Source: JBAXQQ01 sp037131695 (GTDB taxonomy: Bacteria; Armatimonadota; Hebobacteria; CAIYQO01). Taken from it: a stretch of 64,000 bases of DNA. A program made the position numbers and the translations under genes. A model generated the notes under the pieces. The model had not been told where the DNA came from and did not search any database. It saw nothing but the letters and a program-made list of their open reading frames with translations. Every line of letters starts with the position of its first letter. Positions within the stretch are counted from its first letter, which is position 1. The stretch lies in NCBI GenBank assembly GCA_964638715.1, contig CAZWZF010000002.1, positions 124,001 through 188,000 of the forward strand, written 5' to 3'. Shown here piece by piece: positions 44,075-52,976 of the stretch.

Positions 44075-45728
44075 ATTGAGTTTATTATTAATTAAGTTCA
44101 AGAATAGAATTAAATTGCTTTTGGCTGAGAAGTCTGTAACGCAAGGATTATTTTTCAGTGGTATATTTGCAATTTCTTTATTAATAATTGATTTGTTGAC
44201 TGAGCACTTTATTACTCCGTTAATGTTATTGGCAATAGCTGTGTTCGGTATCGCAATAAGTATTATTATTGTCCTTATCAGGAGAATTAATGAAGTCGAA
44301 ATAGCACGGGCTATTGAAAAATATATTGAATCGGATAATTCAATCTCTACTGCCGCAACGCTTAACAATACAGATAATGAGTTTTATCATCCAATTCATA
44401 CAAAAGCATTAAAAGATTTACAAGAATTACACCCGGGTAATTTATTTAAATTATCATGGCGTCGAAATCATATTTATATTGCAATGGTTTGGACAGTGGT
44501 GTTTTTATTGTATTTATTGCCTGAAATTCCCTGGTTTTTAACTCCTGCGCAGCGTACTGACCGTGAATTAGTTCATATTACAGGTATTAATTTACAGCAA
44601 AAGGCAGAAGAAATAGAAAAAACACCAGAAGCAGAGAAATATACTGACCTAAAGAAAATTGCCAAAAAAATGCAAACATTAGGCAAAAAGATGGAACGAA
44701 GGCGAATTACAAAAAAAGAAGCAATGAAAGAACTAAATAAAATTGAAAATAAGTTGAATGAAGTAGGACAGAAAATTACATCAGAAGAGTTCAAGAAAAA
44801 TAGTGAAGCGATGAAAAGTGCCGGCAAAGCCTTGAAAGAGATGTTAGATAAGAAAATGACAAAATTGCGTGAGCATGCTGGTAAAGTAAATGAAGCAATC
44901 AAAAAAGGTGCGGATGAAAATAAATTGCCGCCAGAAGATAAGTTAGCCAAAGAAATAGAAGAAAGAATGCAGAAAATTTCTGAAATGCTGCAAAATGCCG
45001 ATATGGAAGGTTTGTCAGAACAATTACAGGCAGCTGGCGACGAAATGCAGCAGGGAGAGATGTCTGACGCTGAAAAAAAAGAGATGGCTGAGGCATTGCG
45101 CAAATTAGAGAATGAATTAAAAAACATGTCATCCGAAGAGATATCAAAAGCTTTGAAAGAAGCAGCGAAACAGTTGGAAAGCGATAAGAAAAACGGCACT
45201 AAAGATGCTGGTCAGTCATTAAAAAATGCTGGTGGAAAGATAAAATGGCGTATGGCAAATGGAAACAGCAGCGGTAAAAGTATAAAACAGATGATGAAAG
45301 GCGGGGGAGGAGAAGAAAAAGAAGGTGAAGGAAAATCTGGTCAAAATGGAAGTAAGTCTGGCAGTCAATCAGGCAAGTCAGGTGATGGAAATAATAATAG
45401 CTCTAATAATGGAAGTCCAGGTCCAAATAATGGCGGTAAACACGGTACATTGACAGGTAAAAATAATGGATCGCAGCCAGGCAGTACTGATGGGAATAAA
45501 GAATTAAAAATAGATTATTCAAATGCATCTATGTCGGTAACGATACCATCAAAGGTAAAAGGCAGGCCGGGGAAATCGACAAATAGCAAAGTGCCGTATT
45601 ATGAATATTATGGTGAATATAAGCAAAGAGCTGATTCGGCTGTAGACAATGAAGAGATTCCTGCCGCCAATAAAGAAATGGTTAAATCATATTTTGAAAC
45701 CTTAAATCCTGCTGAGTCTAAAAAATGA
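44058..45728 (+). CDS. Membrane-anchored coiled-coil protein of VWA/MoxR-locus type
   Basis: A 556-residue protein. ATG 44058 is preferred, with GAGGA 5 bases upstream; in-frame ATGs at 44052 and 44019 are weaker. Two membrane segments lie at about 35-80 and one at 135-155. A long Lys/Glu coiled coil spans about 165-390, then a Gly/Ser/Asn-rich linker to about 480. The C-terminal block VPYYEYYGEYKQRADSAVD...IPAANKEMVKSYFETLNP resembles the conserved end of large coiled-coil proteins in MoxR-DUF58-VWA loci. Such proteins probably scaffold a periplasmic complex. Overlaps at both ends tie it to its neighbours. Confidence 0.6.
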   Translation: MTKPNELSLLLIKFKNRIKLLLAEKSVTQGLFFSGIFAISLLIIDLLTEHFITPLMLLAIAVFGIAISIIIVLIRRINEVEIARAIEKYIESDNSISTAATLNNTDNEFYHPIHTKALKDLQELHPGNLFKLSWRRNHIYIAMVWTVVFLLYLLPEIPWFLTPAQRTDRELVHITGINLQQKAEEIEKTPEAEKYTDLKKIAKKMQTLGKKMERRRITKKEAMKELNKIENKLNEVGQKITSEEFKKNSEAMKSAGKALKEMLDKKMTKLREHAGKVNEAIKKGADENKLPPEDKLAKEIEERMQKISEMLQNADMEGLSEQLQAAGDEMQQGEMSDAEKKEMAEALRKLENELKNMSSEEISKALKEAAKQLESDKKNGTKDAGQSLKNAGGKIKWRMANGNSSGKSIKQMMKGGGGEEKEGEGKSGQNGSKSGSQSGKSGDGNNNSSNNGSPGPNNGGKHGTLTGKNNGSQPGSTDGNKELKIDYSNASMSVTIPSKVKGRPGKSTNSKVPYYEYYGEYKQRADSAVDNEEIPAANKEMVKSYFETLNPAESKK

Positions 45729-46873
45729 TTGAAACCGCAAGTTGCCATTTCGGTTTGTACATACATATACCATTTTGTGTTAAAAAATGTAATTATTGCG
45801 ATTTTGCTTCAATAACTGCAAATAAAGATTTACAGCAAAATTATATCAAAGCATTGTTGCAGGAAATTAAAACAAAATCTATTTATTTTGAAGATAAAGT
45901 GATAGATTCGATATATATCGGTGGTGGCACTCCAACGGTTTTAAACGCAGATTTGATTTATTTACTTTGTAATTCATTGCCAATTTTCTTCAATTTGTCA
46001 GATAACTTAGAGTTTTCAATAGAGGTAAACCCCGGAACTGTCACCGATGAATTATTGGAAGTTTTACTGAAAACTGATATAAATCGCGTAAGCATCGGCG
46101 TTCAATCATTCAATGATAATGAACTTGAATTACTGGGAAGGATTCACAATAAAAATATCGCAATTGACACGATAAATAGATTAAATGAACATTATAACTT
46201 GAACATTGATTTAATGTTTGGAATTCCAGGGCAAACACTCGCGACTTGGAAAGAAACATTACAACAGGCTATTGCTTTAAAACCGAACCATATATCCGCT
46301 TATTCACTGATAATTGAAGAAGGAACTAAAATATGCAGTTGGATTGAAAACGGTAAAATTGCTTTACCCGATGATAGCATAGAAGATGAGATGTATTTGA
46401 CTGCAGTTGATATTCTGAGCGATGCCGGGTATGTACAATATGAGGTATCAAATTTTGCCAGTGACAATTATATGTGCAAGCATAATATAGGTTATTGGCA
46501 TGGTGATGATTCTCTTGGCGTTGGCTCTTCTGCAGTATCGTATATTAATAAATTAAGAAGTAAAAACAGTGATGATGTTAATGAATACATTTCATTAATT
46601 AATGCAGGTATTTCACCAATAATTTATGTGGAAAGAGCCAGTGCGAAAATCGGATTATTGGAAGAAGTAATGTTAGGATTACGAATGTGTAATGGATTTA
46701 ACCTTATAGAACTTGAAAATAAATGGCAATATAAACTTGCAAATGCATCAGATAAATATCTAAGATTATTATCTGAAGGGATTTTAAAGCTGGAAAATGG
46801 AAACCTGAAATTGTCTCGTGAAAATTTCAGGTTTGCCAATAATGTTATTGTAGAAATGATGCGTGAATTATAA
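45725..46873 (+). CDS. hemW: Radical SAM heme chaperone HemW
   Basis: A 382-residue HemW-type protein. The radical SAM CxxxCxxC is C18, C22, C25 in PFCVKKCNYC; the extra HemW features are IYIGGGTPTVL, EFSIEVNPGT and GVQSFND, followed by NIDLMFGIPGQT. HemW binds heme and delivers it to acceptors; it is often misnamed oxygen-independent coproporphyrinogen oxidase. The start overlaps the coiled-coil gene stop by 4 bases (ATGA). Its last 6 bases overlap the convergent dut gene. Confidence 0.93.
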   Translation: MIETASCHFGLYIHIPFCVKKCNYCDFASITANKDLQQNYIKALLQEIKTKSIYFEDKVIDSIYIGGGTPTVLNADLIYLLCNSLPIFFNLSDNLEFSIEVNPGTVTDELLEVLLKTDINRVSIGVQSFNDNELELLGRIHNKNIAIDTINRLNEHYNLNIDLMFGIPGQTLATWKETLQQAIALKPNHISAYSLIIEEGTKICSWIENGKIALPDDSIEDEMYLTAVDILSDAGYVQYEVSNFASDNYMCKHNIGYWHGDDSLGVGSSAVSYINKLRSKNSDDVNEYISLINAGISPIIYVERASAKIGLLEEVMLGLRMCNGFNLIELENKWQYKLANASDKYLRLLSEGILKLENGNLKLSRENFRFANNVIVEMMREL

Positions 46874-47308
46874 TCCGGTAGACCCGAATCCACCACCGCG
46901 GTCTTCACCTATTTCAGCTACCGAATTAACTTGCTCAAAGAGAATCTCTGTTTTTTGCATTAAGACAAATTGTGCAATTCTCGTGCCGGCTGGTAATGTA
47001 ATATTTACATCATTCGTGTTATGCAGGATGATGCCAATTTCGTCACGATAACCAGCATCTATTAACCCGGGACTATTAGCAATACGCAGACCGGTTTTTA
47101 CACTGATTCCTGAACGCGGGAATACCAGCAGCATCCAACCGACAGGTAATGCAACTTTTAAACCAGTGGGGGCAATTAAGGTTTTACCAGCAGGAACTGT
47201 AATTTCATCAGGCAATGTAACATCCATCCCGCCATCATGTGTGTTGGCATATTTGGGCAATACTGCGCCTTCGCGGCATAATTCAACATGAATATTAATT
47301 TGATTCAT
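46868..47308 (-). CDS. dut: dUTP diphosphatase
   Basis: A 146-residue homotrimeric dUTPase that removes dUTP from the nucleotide pool. All five motifs are visible: DGGMDVTLP, PRSGISVKTGLRIANSPGLIDAGYRDE (motifs 2 and 3 together), the NITLPAGTRIAQFVL stretch, and the C-terminal RGGGFGSTG that closes over the phosphates. Length is standard. The stop lies 6 bases inside the convergent hemW gene, so there is no room for a terminator between them. Confidence 0.96.
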   Translation of the reverse strand: MNQINIHVELCREGAVLPKYANTHDGGMDVTLPDEITVPAGKTLIAPTGLKVALPVGWMLLVFPRSGISVKTGLRIANSPGLIDAGYRDEIGIILHNTNDVNITLPAGTRIAQFVLMQKTEILFEQVNSVAEIGEDRGGGFGSTGL

Positions 47309-47332
47309 TTTAACCTCATTTTAAATGAAAAC

Positions 47333-47362
47333 TTGACAATTATACTCTTCGATTATTATTCT
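47333..47362 (+). promoter_or_regulatory. Candidate promoter of the cyclophilin gene
   Basis: A perfect -35 TTGACA (47333-47338), an 18-base spacer and a weak -10 TATTCT (47357-47362). CTGGAG precedes the ATG 47410. Confidence 0.4.
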
Positions 47363-47409
47363 ACCTGTGTCAGCCTTATTATGCAAAAAAAACTATCTGG
47401 AGACAAGTC

Positions 47410-48030
47410 ATGTATAATCGTTTATTACCAGTGGTAATATTATTTTGTGTCTTATTATCAGCCGCATTTGCAGCGGGTGACGAAAAAAAGGAGAAAAAGA
47501 TGAAAGTTACTCCGCCTACAGTGGCAGAGACCTTAGAAACACAGAAGGCCGGTCGTCATTTAGTGACAATCACCATGACATCCGGGAAAAAGATTGAAGT
47601 TGTATTGGAATCTGCATTAATGCCATATACCAGCACCAACTTCATCAAGTTAATCAAATCCGGTTATTATGATGGATTAACCTATCATCGCGTTGAACCG
47701 AATTTCGTTATTCAAGGCGGTGATCCGCAAGGCAATGGTGCCGGTGGTCCTGGTTACAATATTAATTTGGAAATCAGTCCATTATTATCACATGCAAAAG
47801 GTGCTATCTCTATGGCACGCACAAATGACCCCAACACAGCCGGTTCACAGATTTTCATAACTATTGGTGATGCTACATTCCTTGATGGCAAATATGCTGT
47901 GTTTGGATGGGTAAAGTCAGGTCAGGATGTTGCTGATGCTGTTAAAGTTGGCGATAAAATGGATAAAGTAACTGTAGATGTTTATGCTGGTACTGAAGAA
48001 TGCCCAATTTTTTATAAGAATGTAAAATAA
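47410..48030 (+). CDS. Exported cyclophilin-type peptidyl-prolyl isomerase
   Basis: A 206-residue protein with a signal peptide (about 1-22, cleaved near AFAAG) and a Lys-rich segment before the domain. The isomerase domain has the catalytic FVIQGGDPQGNG with Tyr-His-Arg (YHR) just upstream, ISMARTNDPNTAGSQIFIT and FGWVKSGQDV, all standard for bacterial cyclophilins. It helps fold exported proteins in the periplasm. It stands alone, ending at a strong bidirectional hairpin. Confidence 0.94.
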   Translation: MYNRLLPVVILFCVLLSAAFAAGDEKKEKKMKVTPPTVAETLETQKAGRHLVTITMTSGKKIEVVLESALMPYTSTNFIKLIKSGYYDGLTYHRVEPNFVIQGGDPQGNGAGGPGYNINLEISPLLSHAKGAISMARTNDPNTAGSQIFITIGDATFLDGKYAVFGWVKSGQDVADAVKVGDKMDKVTVDVYAGTEECPIFYKNVK

Positions 48031-48050
48031 GCATTTAAAATATTGAGGTA

Positions 48051-48086
48051 AAAATGCGTAATGGCACTTTGCCCATTACGCATTTT
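48051..48086. terminator. Bidirectional terminator
   Basis: A 14-bp stem AAAATGCGTAATGG/CCATTACGCATTTT with an 8-base loop, with A and T runs on both sides. It lies between the cyclophilin gene and the convergent VWA gene, 3 bases beyond the latter's stop. Confidence 0.9.
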
Positions 48087-48089
48087 TTA

Positions 48090-50990
48090 TTATTCAGATT
48101 TGCGTTCTCGTTTTTTCTTTAGCAGCACTCCTGCTGTTGATTCTTCTGGTGCTGGTATTGGTAGCGCAACTTTTTCTGGTACGATTTCATCTTCATCAAC
48201 TTCGGTAATATACTTGGAATTATCATCATTTTTTAATGCTTCAGCAGGTAGAACATACTCAACAGTATCTCTTTTTTTATATTTTGTATTTAACAGAACT
48301 TCGATTTTTTCATTACATACTGTTTCTGTCGGGGACGAAAAAGATCTGTTTTTGAATGCTTTAATGAGTTTTTTAATAAATACCATAACATCAGCTGGCG
48401 GAATAACAACTCTTCTTACTGCTACATCAAATATGAAAATAAATGCAATCCAGGGAATAAGTATGGTCCAGAGATCAGATAATGTTCGAGCGCCGAATCT
48501 CATTCTGCCGAAGATATCGTCAGCAGGTGGGTTTACTTCACCTTTACCAGTTTCTACAATTTGAGATATTAACGAGTCATTATTTTTCATTATCCCATAC
48601 TCAGGTGAATAGGGGATAACCAATGTGGCTTGCTGCAGCGATTTTTCACCATTTGTTTTTGTATCTATAACAGTAATCTGGTATGCCCCATTATCACCCG
48701 CATTAAAGAAACCTTCGTAATGGCCTGGTGCAGACTGATTAATGTCTACCATCTCTGTTTCTGTTTTAGGATCTAAAAAAGCATCATTTTGTATATGGGA
48801 AACGCGGGCTGATAAATTTAAACCATTTTTATATTGTCCGTTCTTATCAACTGCTTCGATTGAAATAATACCTTTACTATTTTGCTCGAATACATCTAAT
48901 TGCAAGTCAGACTCTTTTGTATTTCTTAAAATCCAGCGAGTAGATTGCATCCAAAATTTTTGTTCATCCGGCCAATCCATCCAATGCAATCCCCAATGTG
49001 ACGAAGGTTCTGATGCAAAAGCAGCCGTTTTACCTAACCCGTATTGCCAAACTGCGAATATAGGGTCATTTTCCGGCGAAGACAGCAATATTCTTGCTGT
49101 AGGAGCATTTTCCTTATTTGATGTAATTGTATATCCCATCAACGGGGGGGCATTGCCCCAATCAATATCTTTAGTCGAAGCATGTGTGGTATCAATAGGA
49201 ATAACTCGAAATGGTTTTTCATATATTGGCGGTCTGGTTACGGATTGCTGGTCACGTACAAGTAATCGCGGCAGATCTTCAGGACGTTTTGCTTCATAAG
49301 CGACACCACCGCCTTGTGACGCTATTTTTTGCATCTCTGCCAGTCCTGGAGGTCCATCCACACCAGTTGATATAGCGGATACTGTAATACCTTCTCTTTT
49401 AATTTTACGTATGGTCGCAAGCATTGTATTGGGCATATAAGCGTCGCCATCTCCCACCAGTAGAATATGTTTCACATCTGCTTTTGTATTCATTAATACA
49501 TTAGCAGCTTCTTGCAAGTGACTTTCATAAGAGGGAGGGTCATACATTTCCTGAAGTTTTTGATCCATTTCAGCCTTGATTTTTTCTTTATCCTGTACTG
49601 GCTGCATAGGGATTGGCCATAGATTTTTGTCATATCCGCAATTTTCTACGCCGATTTTATCAGTAGGAAGCAGCATATCAACTGTCGCTTTTGCTGCTTC
49701 AATTGACCGGTTTGTGATTGCTTGTTCTTCTAAATATTCGATTACCAGTACAATTGCGATTGATGAATATTTTTTCTTCTTTCTGGTATCCATTGATACC
49801 GGCAAGATATTTTCTATCTGAGTGCTGAAATAACCACCAGCACCGAAACTGTCAGTTCCACCCGTCATCATGAAGCCCATTCCGGTGTCTTTAACCGCAC
49901 CCTGTATAGCAGCAATAGAGTTCGGTGAAATTTGCCATGCCGGTACATTAGCAAAAATTATACTGTCCCATTTGCTGCATTCAGCTAAGTTTTTGGGAAC
50001 ATTTTCTGCTTTTCCCAGAACGACTTCTATGCCATTTGTTTTTAATGTTTGGGCCAGATGTTCACCATCACCTTCGGCACCTTCAACTATTAAAGTTGAT
50101 GTTTTACCGGCTACTCTGGTATAGCAATAAACCTGGTTATTATCGGGAAGTTCGTCATTTCCTTTTGGCACTTCAATAGTTGCTTTGTATTGAAATAACC
50201 CGGCACCATTTAGAAAATCATCGAATGAAAATATATTTTTGCCTGTTTGTAATTTAACGGTTTTAGAATCATATAATGTATCATTACGGTAAATATTCAA
50301 CTTGCCGGTGATATCTTTTGTTGTTTCCGCGGTTACAGAGATATTGATTGGTGAGCCTATTTTTGTTACAGAAGGAGCAGTGATTTTACTTAACAGCACT
50401 TCATTTGTATTGTTTCTCTTTAAAGGGATAACAGATATTTTTATGTCATTGGCAGCTGCTATTTCAGCTTGCGACAAGACATTCCCCTGATTTTCATTGC
50501 CGTCTGTTAAAATAACAATCTGTTTTCCTGCTTCTTCCGGGAACGCGGCCATTGCTAATTGAATACCAGCAGATATATTGGTACGTGATTTTTTTGGCAG
50601 GCTATATATTCTGTCTATTTTTCCTTCTTTATCTTCAGCTGATTTATCAAGCCATGCATCTCCGCCAAATGCAACAACAGTTATCAAGTCGCCGGAGTGT
50701 TTCTTTTTGATGGCTTCTTGAATATATGAAAGAGCTTCCTGCTGCATAGGTTGTGAGCTGAATGATAAATCAACAACAAAAGAAGTACAAAGATTAGTAG
50801 TAGGCTTAATAATTTGAATGCCACTGATAGCAAGTATGATAGCTGTACCAACTACTGTGCGGATCCAAAACGATACTCTATCACGCCATTTATCCAGCTC
50901 TGCCAGAGTATGACGTGAAACGTACCAGATATATATTATAAAAAGAGGCAATAAAAATAGATATTGCGGATTTGTGAATCGTAAAGACAT
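48090..50990 (-). CDS. Large membrane protein with two VWA domains, one MIDAS lost
   Basis: A 966-residue protein. Two N-terminal membrane segments (about 8-25 and 37-57) and one near 870-890 put most of it in the periplasm. VWA 1 has DLSFS (DxSxS) and ILTDGNENQG, so its metal site is plausible. After a beta-rich segment and a glutamine-amidotransferase-like part (FMMTGGTDSFGAGGY), VWA 2 begins VLVIEYLEEQA where DxSxS should be, so its metal site is lost, though LLVGDGDA remains. A cytoplasmic charged tail follows. This resembles the VWA proteins of MoxR/Bat loci. It lies 13 bases after the response regulator gene, so it is probably in one operon with it. Confidence 0.85.
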   Translation of the reverse strand: MSLRFTNPQYLFLLPLFIIYIWYVSRHTLAELDKWRDRVSFWIRTVVGTAIILAISGIQIIKPTTNLCTSFVVDLSFSSQPMQQEALSYIQEAIKKKHSGDLITVVAFGGDAWLDKSAEDKEGKIDRIYSLPKKSRTNISAGIQLAMAAFPEEAGKQIVILTDGNENQGNVLSQAEIAAANDIKISVIPLKRNNTNEVLLSKITAPSVTKIGSPINISVTAETTKDITGKLNIYRNDTLYDSKTVKLQTGKNIFSFDDFLNGAGLFQYKATIEVPKGNDELPDNNQVYCYTRVAGKTSTLIVEGAEGDGEHLAQTLKTNGIEVVLGKAENVPKNLAECSKWDSIIFANVPAWQISPNSIAAIQGAVKDTGMGFMMTGGTDSFGAGGYFSTQIENILPVSMDTRKKKKYSSIAIVLVIEYLEEQAITNRSIEAAKATVDMLLPTDKIGVENCGYDKNLWPIPMQPVQDKEKIKAEMDQKLQEMYDPPSYESHLQEAANVLMNTKADVKHILLVGDGDAYMPNTMLATIRKIKREGITVSAISTGVDGPPGLAEMQKIASQGGGVAYEAKRPEDLPRLLVRDQQSVTRPPIYEKPFRVIPIDTTHASTKDIDWGNAPPLMGYTITSNKENAPTARILLSSPENDPIFAVWQYGLGKTAAFASEPSSHWGLHWMDWPDEQKFWMQSTRWILRNTKESDLQLDVFEQNSKGIISIEAVDKNGQYKNGLNLSARVSHIQNDAFLDPKTETEMVDINQSAPGHYEGFFNAGDNGAYQITVIDTKTNGEKSLQQATLVIPYSPEYGIMKNNDSLISQIVETGKGEVNPPADDIFGRMRFGARTLSDLWTILIPWIAFIFIFDVAVRRVVIPPADVMVFIKKLIKAFKNRSFSSPTETVCNEKIEVLLNTKYKKRDTVEYVLPAEALKNDDNSKYITEVDEDEIVPEKVALPIPAPEESTAGVLLKKKRERKSE

Positions 50991-51003
50991 ACTCTGTTTT
51001 ATT

Positions 51004-51639
51004 CTAATCTAAATCAGATAAACCTTCTCTAATGGCTATTCTTACCATATCTGCGGTAGAATTAATTTTTAATTTATCAAATATATGCTGTCTATGCACA
51101 TCAACTGTACGTGAACTTATTCCTAAATCATTGCCGACTTCACTTGATTTCATTCCACTTGCCAGCATCTTCATAACATCTCTTTCACGATTTGAAAGAA
51201 TGTCTAAGATATCACCTTTATTCTTATTCAGCAAATCAGTATCTGCGATTTGCGGACTAAGGTAAACTTTGTTGTTCATTACTTCTCTAATTGCTATTTC
51301 TAATTCGTGAAAAGCATTTGTTTTTAAAACAAACGCAGATGCACCAGCAGAAATCATATCATTAATGCCTCTTGGGTCTTGACGTACTGATAGTGCGATT
51401 ATTTTGACGTGTGGATATTTATGCGAGATGGCGGCAGTAGCCTCAATGCCATCCATACCTGGCATGTTTACGTCCATTATTACAATATCTGGATTTGTTT
51501 CGCCTGTTGTTATAATTGCCTGCCAACCATTTTCAGCTTCGCCAACAACTTTTACTTCGATGATATGTTCAAGTAAAATGCGCAAACCTTCGCGAAGCAT
51601 TTTATGGTCATCAGCAAGTACGACTCTTATTACTGGCAT
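51004..51639 (-). CDS. NarL/FixJ-family response regulator
   Basis: A 211-residue regulator. The receiver has the DD pair at D10-D11, phosphoacceptor D56 in IVIMDVNMPGMDG, the Ser/Thr and Lys switch residues (VLKTNAF), and a C-terminal LuxR-type helix-turn-helix (LSNRERDVMKMLASGMKSSEVG...SRTVDVHRQHIFDKL). It is an output regulator whose kinase is unknown; none is adjacent. It is first in the two-gene unit with the VWA gene. The promoter is below. Confidence 0.95.
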   Translation of the reverse strand: MPVIRVVLADDHKMLREGLRILLEHIIEVKVVGEAENGWQAIITTGETNPDIVIMDVNMPGMDGIEATAAISHKYPHVKIIALSVRQDPRGINDMISAGASAFVLKTNAFHELEIAIREVMNNKVYLSPQIADTDLLNKNKGDILDILSNRERDVMKMLASGMKSSEVGNDLGISSRTVDVHRQHIFDKLKINSTADMVRIAIREGLSDLD

Positions 51640-51671
51640 TCCGTCTCCTTTTCAACTTACCAACTATAACC

Positions 51672-51700
51672 ATTATACCATCATAAGGTTTATATGTAAC
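51672..51700 (-). promoter_or_regulatory. Candidate promoter of the response regulator gene
   Basis: Minus strand: -35 GTTACA (plus 51695-51700), a 17-base spacer, consensus -10 TATAAT (plus 51672-51677), and AAGGAG before ATG 51639. Confidence 0.5.
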
Positions 51701-51779
51701 ATGTTTTAGAAAAATATCTATTATTTCAATGTATAAACATCAATATTTCTGAAATTATATGAATATTCTACTTTTTTCC

Positions 51780-51808
51780 TTGCAGTATATTACAGGTAAA
51801 AGTAAAAT
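51780..51808 (+). promoter_or_regulatory. Candidate hisC promoter
   Basis: -35 TTGCAG (51780-51785), a 17-base spacer, and -10 TAAAAT (51803-51808). The GGTAAAAG stretch before the -10 also occurs at the M28 peptidase promoter. CGGAGGA precedes ATG 51826. Confidence 0.45.
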
Positions 51809-51825
51809 ATAAACGGAGGAATAAT

Positions 51826-52932
51826 ATGACTGGTACAAAATATAGAAAAGCAATAGATTCAATTACACCGTATTCTCCAGGGAAACCGATTGAAGAAGTT
51901 GCGCGTGAGTTAGGCCTGGATCCATCGTCAATCATTAAATTGGCTTCAAATGAAAATCCGCTGGGACCTTCACCATTAGCAATTGAGGCTATGCGTTCGC
52001 ATTTGGGTGATGTTCGACTTTATCCTGATAGTGACAGCTATGAATTACGACAGGCAATTGCAAAGTATTTGAATGTAGAAGGCAATCAAGTAATAGTAGG
52101 ACGAGGCAGTGATGAAATAATGCATTTTATCGCGGTAGCATATCTGGAAGAAGGCGATGAAGTTATTATGGGTAATCCTCCATTCAGTATGTATGAAATA
52201 AGTACATTAACTATGGGAGCAACACCTGTAAAGATTCCATTGAAAAATTATGCTCACGATTTGCAGGCAATGGCTGATGCTATTACAGATAAGACAAAGA
52301 TAATATATATAGCCAATCCGCATAACCCGACAGGGGCAGTGAATACTAACACTGAATTAGAAGCATTTTTGGCGAGAATTCCTGACCATGTATTAATAGT
52401 TCTTGATGATGCTTATTATCAATATGCTACTGACCCGGAATACCCGGATTCGATGTCATATCTTGATAGCGGCAAGAATATTTTAGTGATGCATACTTTC
52501 TCGAAAATATATTCTCTTGCCGGTTTACGTGTCGGTTATGCTGTAAGTAAACGCAAAGAAGTTATTTTTGCATTAAATCAGGTCCGCGAACCATTTAATG
52601 TTGCGAATATCGCTCAATGGGCAGCTATTGCCAGTTTAAATTGTCCTGATCAAATTAAAAAAGGACGAGAAATAAACGAAGCCGGAAAACAATTGATGTA
52701 TGCAGCTTTTGATGAAATGGAAATGGAATATGTACCATCTAACGCCAATTTTATTTTAGTTGATGTCGGAAAACCATGTCGTGCAGTATTTAATGGTTTG
52801 CTGAAATTAGGCGTTATCGTCAGAACTGGCGATATCTTTGGCTACCCCAATAAAATACGTGTAACAATCGGTACTGCAGAAGAAAATGCCCGATTCATTA
52901 AGTCGCTTAAACAAGTAATCAGCGAGTTATAA
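51826..52932 (+). CDS. hisC: Histidinol-phosphate aminotransferase
   Basis: A 368-residue class I/II PLP aminotransferase. The opening SITPYSPGKPIEEVARELG, SNENPLGPSP, NPHNPTGA and the PLP lysine K227 in HTFSKIYSLAGLRVGY are all typical of HisC. It converts histidinol phosphate and 2-oxoglutarate reversibly in histidine synthesis; some paralogues act on aromatic amino acids. It stands alone, so the his operon is elsewhere. A strong hairpin lies 10 bases after the stop. Confidence 0.9.
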   Translation: MTGTKYRKAIDSITPYSPGKPIEEVARELGLDPSSIIKLASNENPLGPSPLAIEAMRSHLGDVRLYPDSDSYELRQAIAKYLNVEGNQVIVGRGSDEIMHFIAVAYLEEGDEVIMGNPPFSMYEISTLTMGATPVKIPLKNYAHDLQAMADAITDKTKIIYIANPHNPTGAVNTNTELEAFLARIPDHVLIVLDDAYYQYATDPEYPDSMSYLDSGKNILVMHTFSKIYSLAGLRVGYAVSKRKEVIFALNQVREPFNVANIAQWAAIASLNCPDQIKKGREINEAGKQLMYAAFDEMEMEYVPSNANFILVDVGKPCRAVFNGLLKLGVIVRTGDIFGYPNKIRVTIGTAEENARFIKSLKQVISEL

Positions 52933-52942
52933 ACAAAAAAAT

Positions 52943-52972
52943 AAAAGCCGCTTTGTATTCTAAGCGGCTTTT
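52943..52972. terminator. Terminator between hisC and tsaD
   Basis: An 11-bp stem AAAAGCCGCTT/AAGCGGCTTTT with an 8-base loop and T-rich flank; convergent genes end on either side. Confidence 0.85.
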
Positions 52973-52976
52973 TGTT

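Noticed and set aside
44573..45199. 208-residue Ser/Phe-rich frame on the minus strand
   Set aside because: It is the antisense of the Lys/Glu coiled coil; such long open shadows come from GAA/AAA-rich codons.
45250..45500. Possible repeat element
   Set aside because: The Gly/Ser/Asn-rich low-complexity linker of the coiled-coil protein gives repeated-looking DNA; frame is continuous, so no mobile element is implied.
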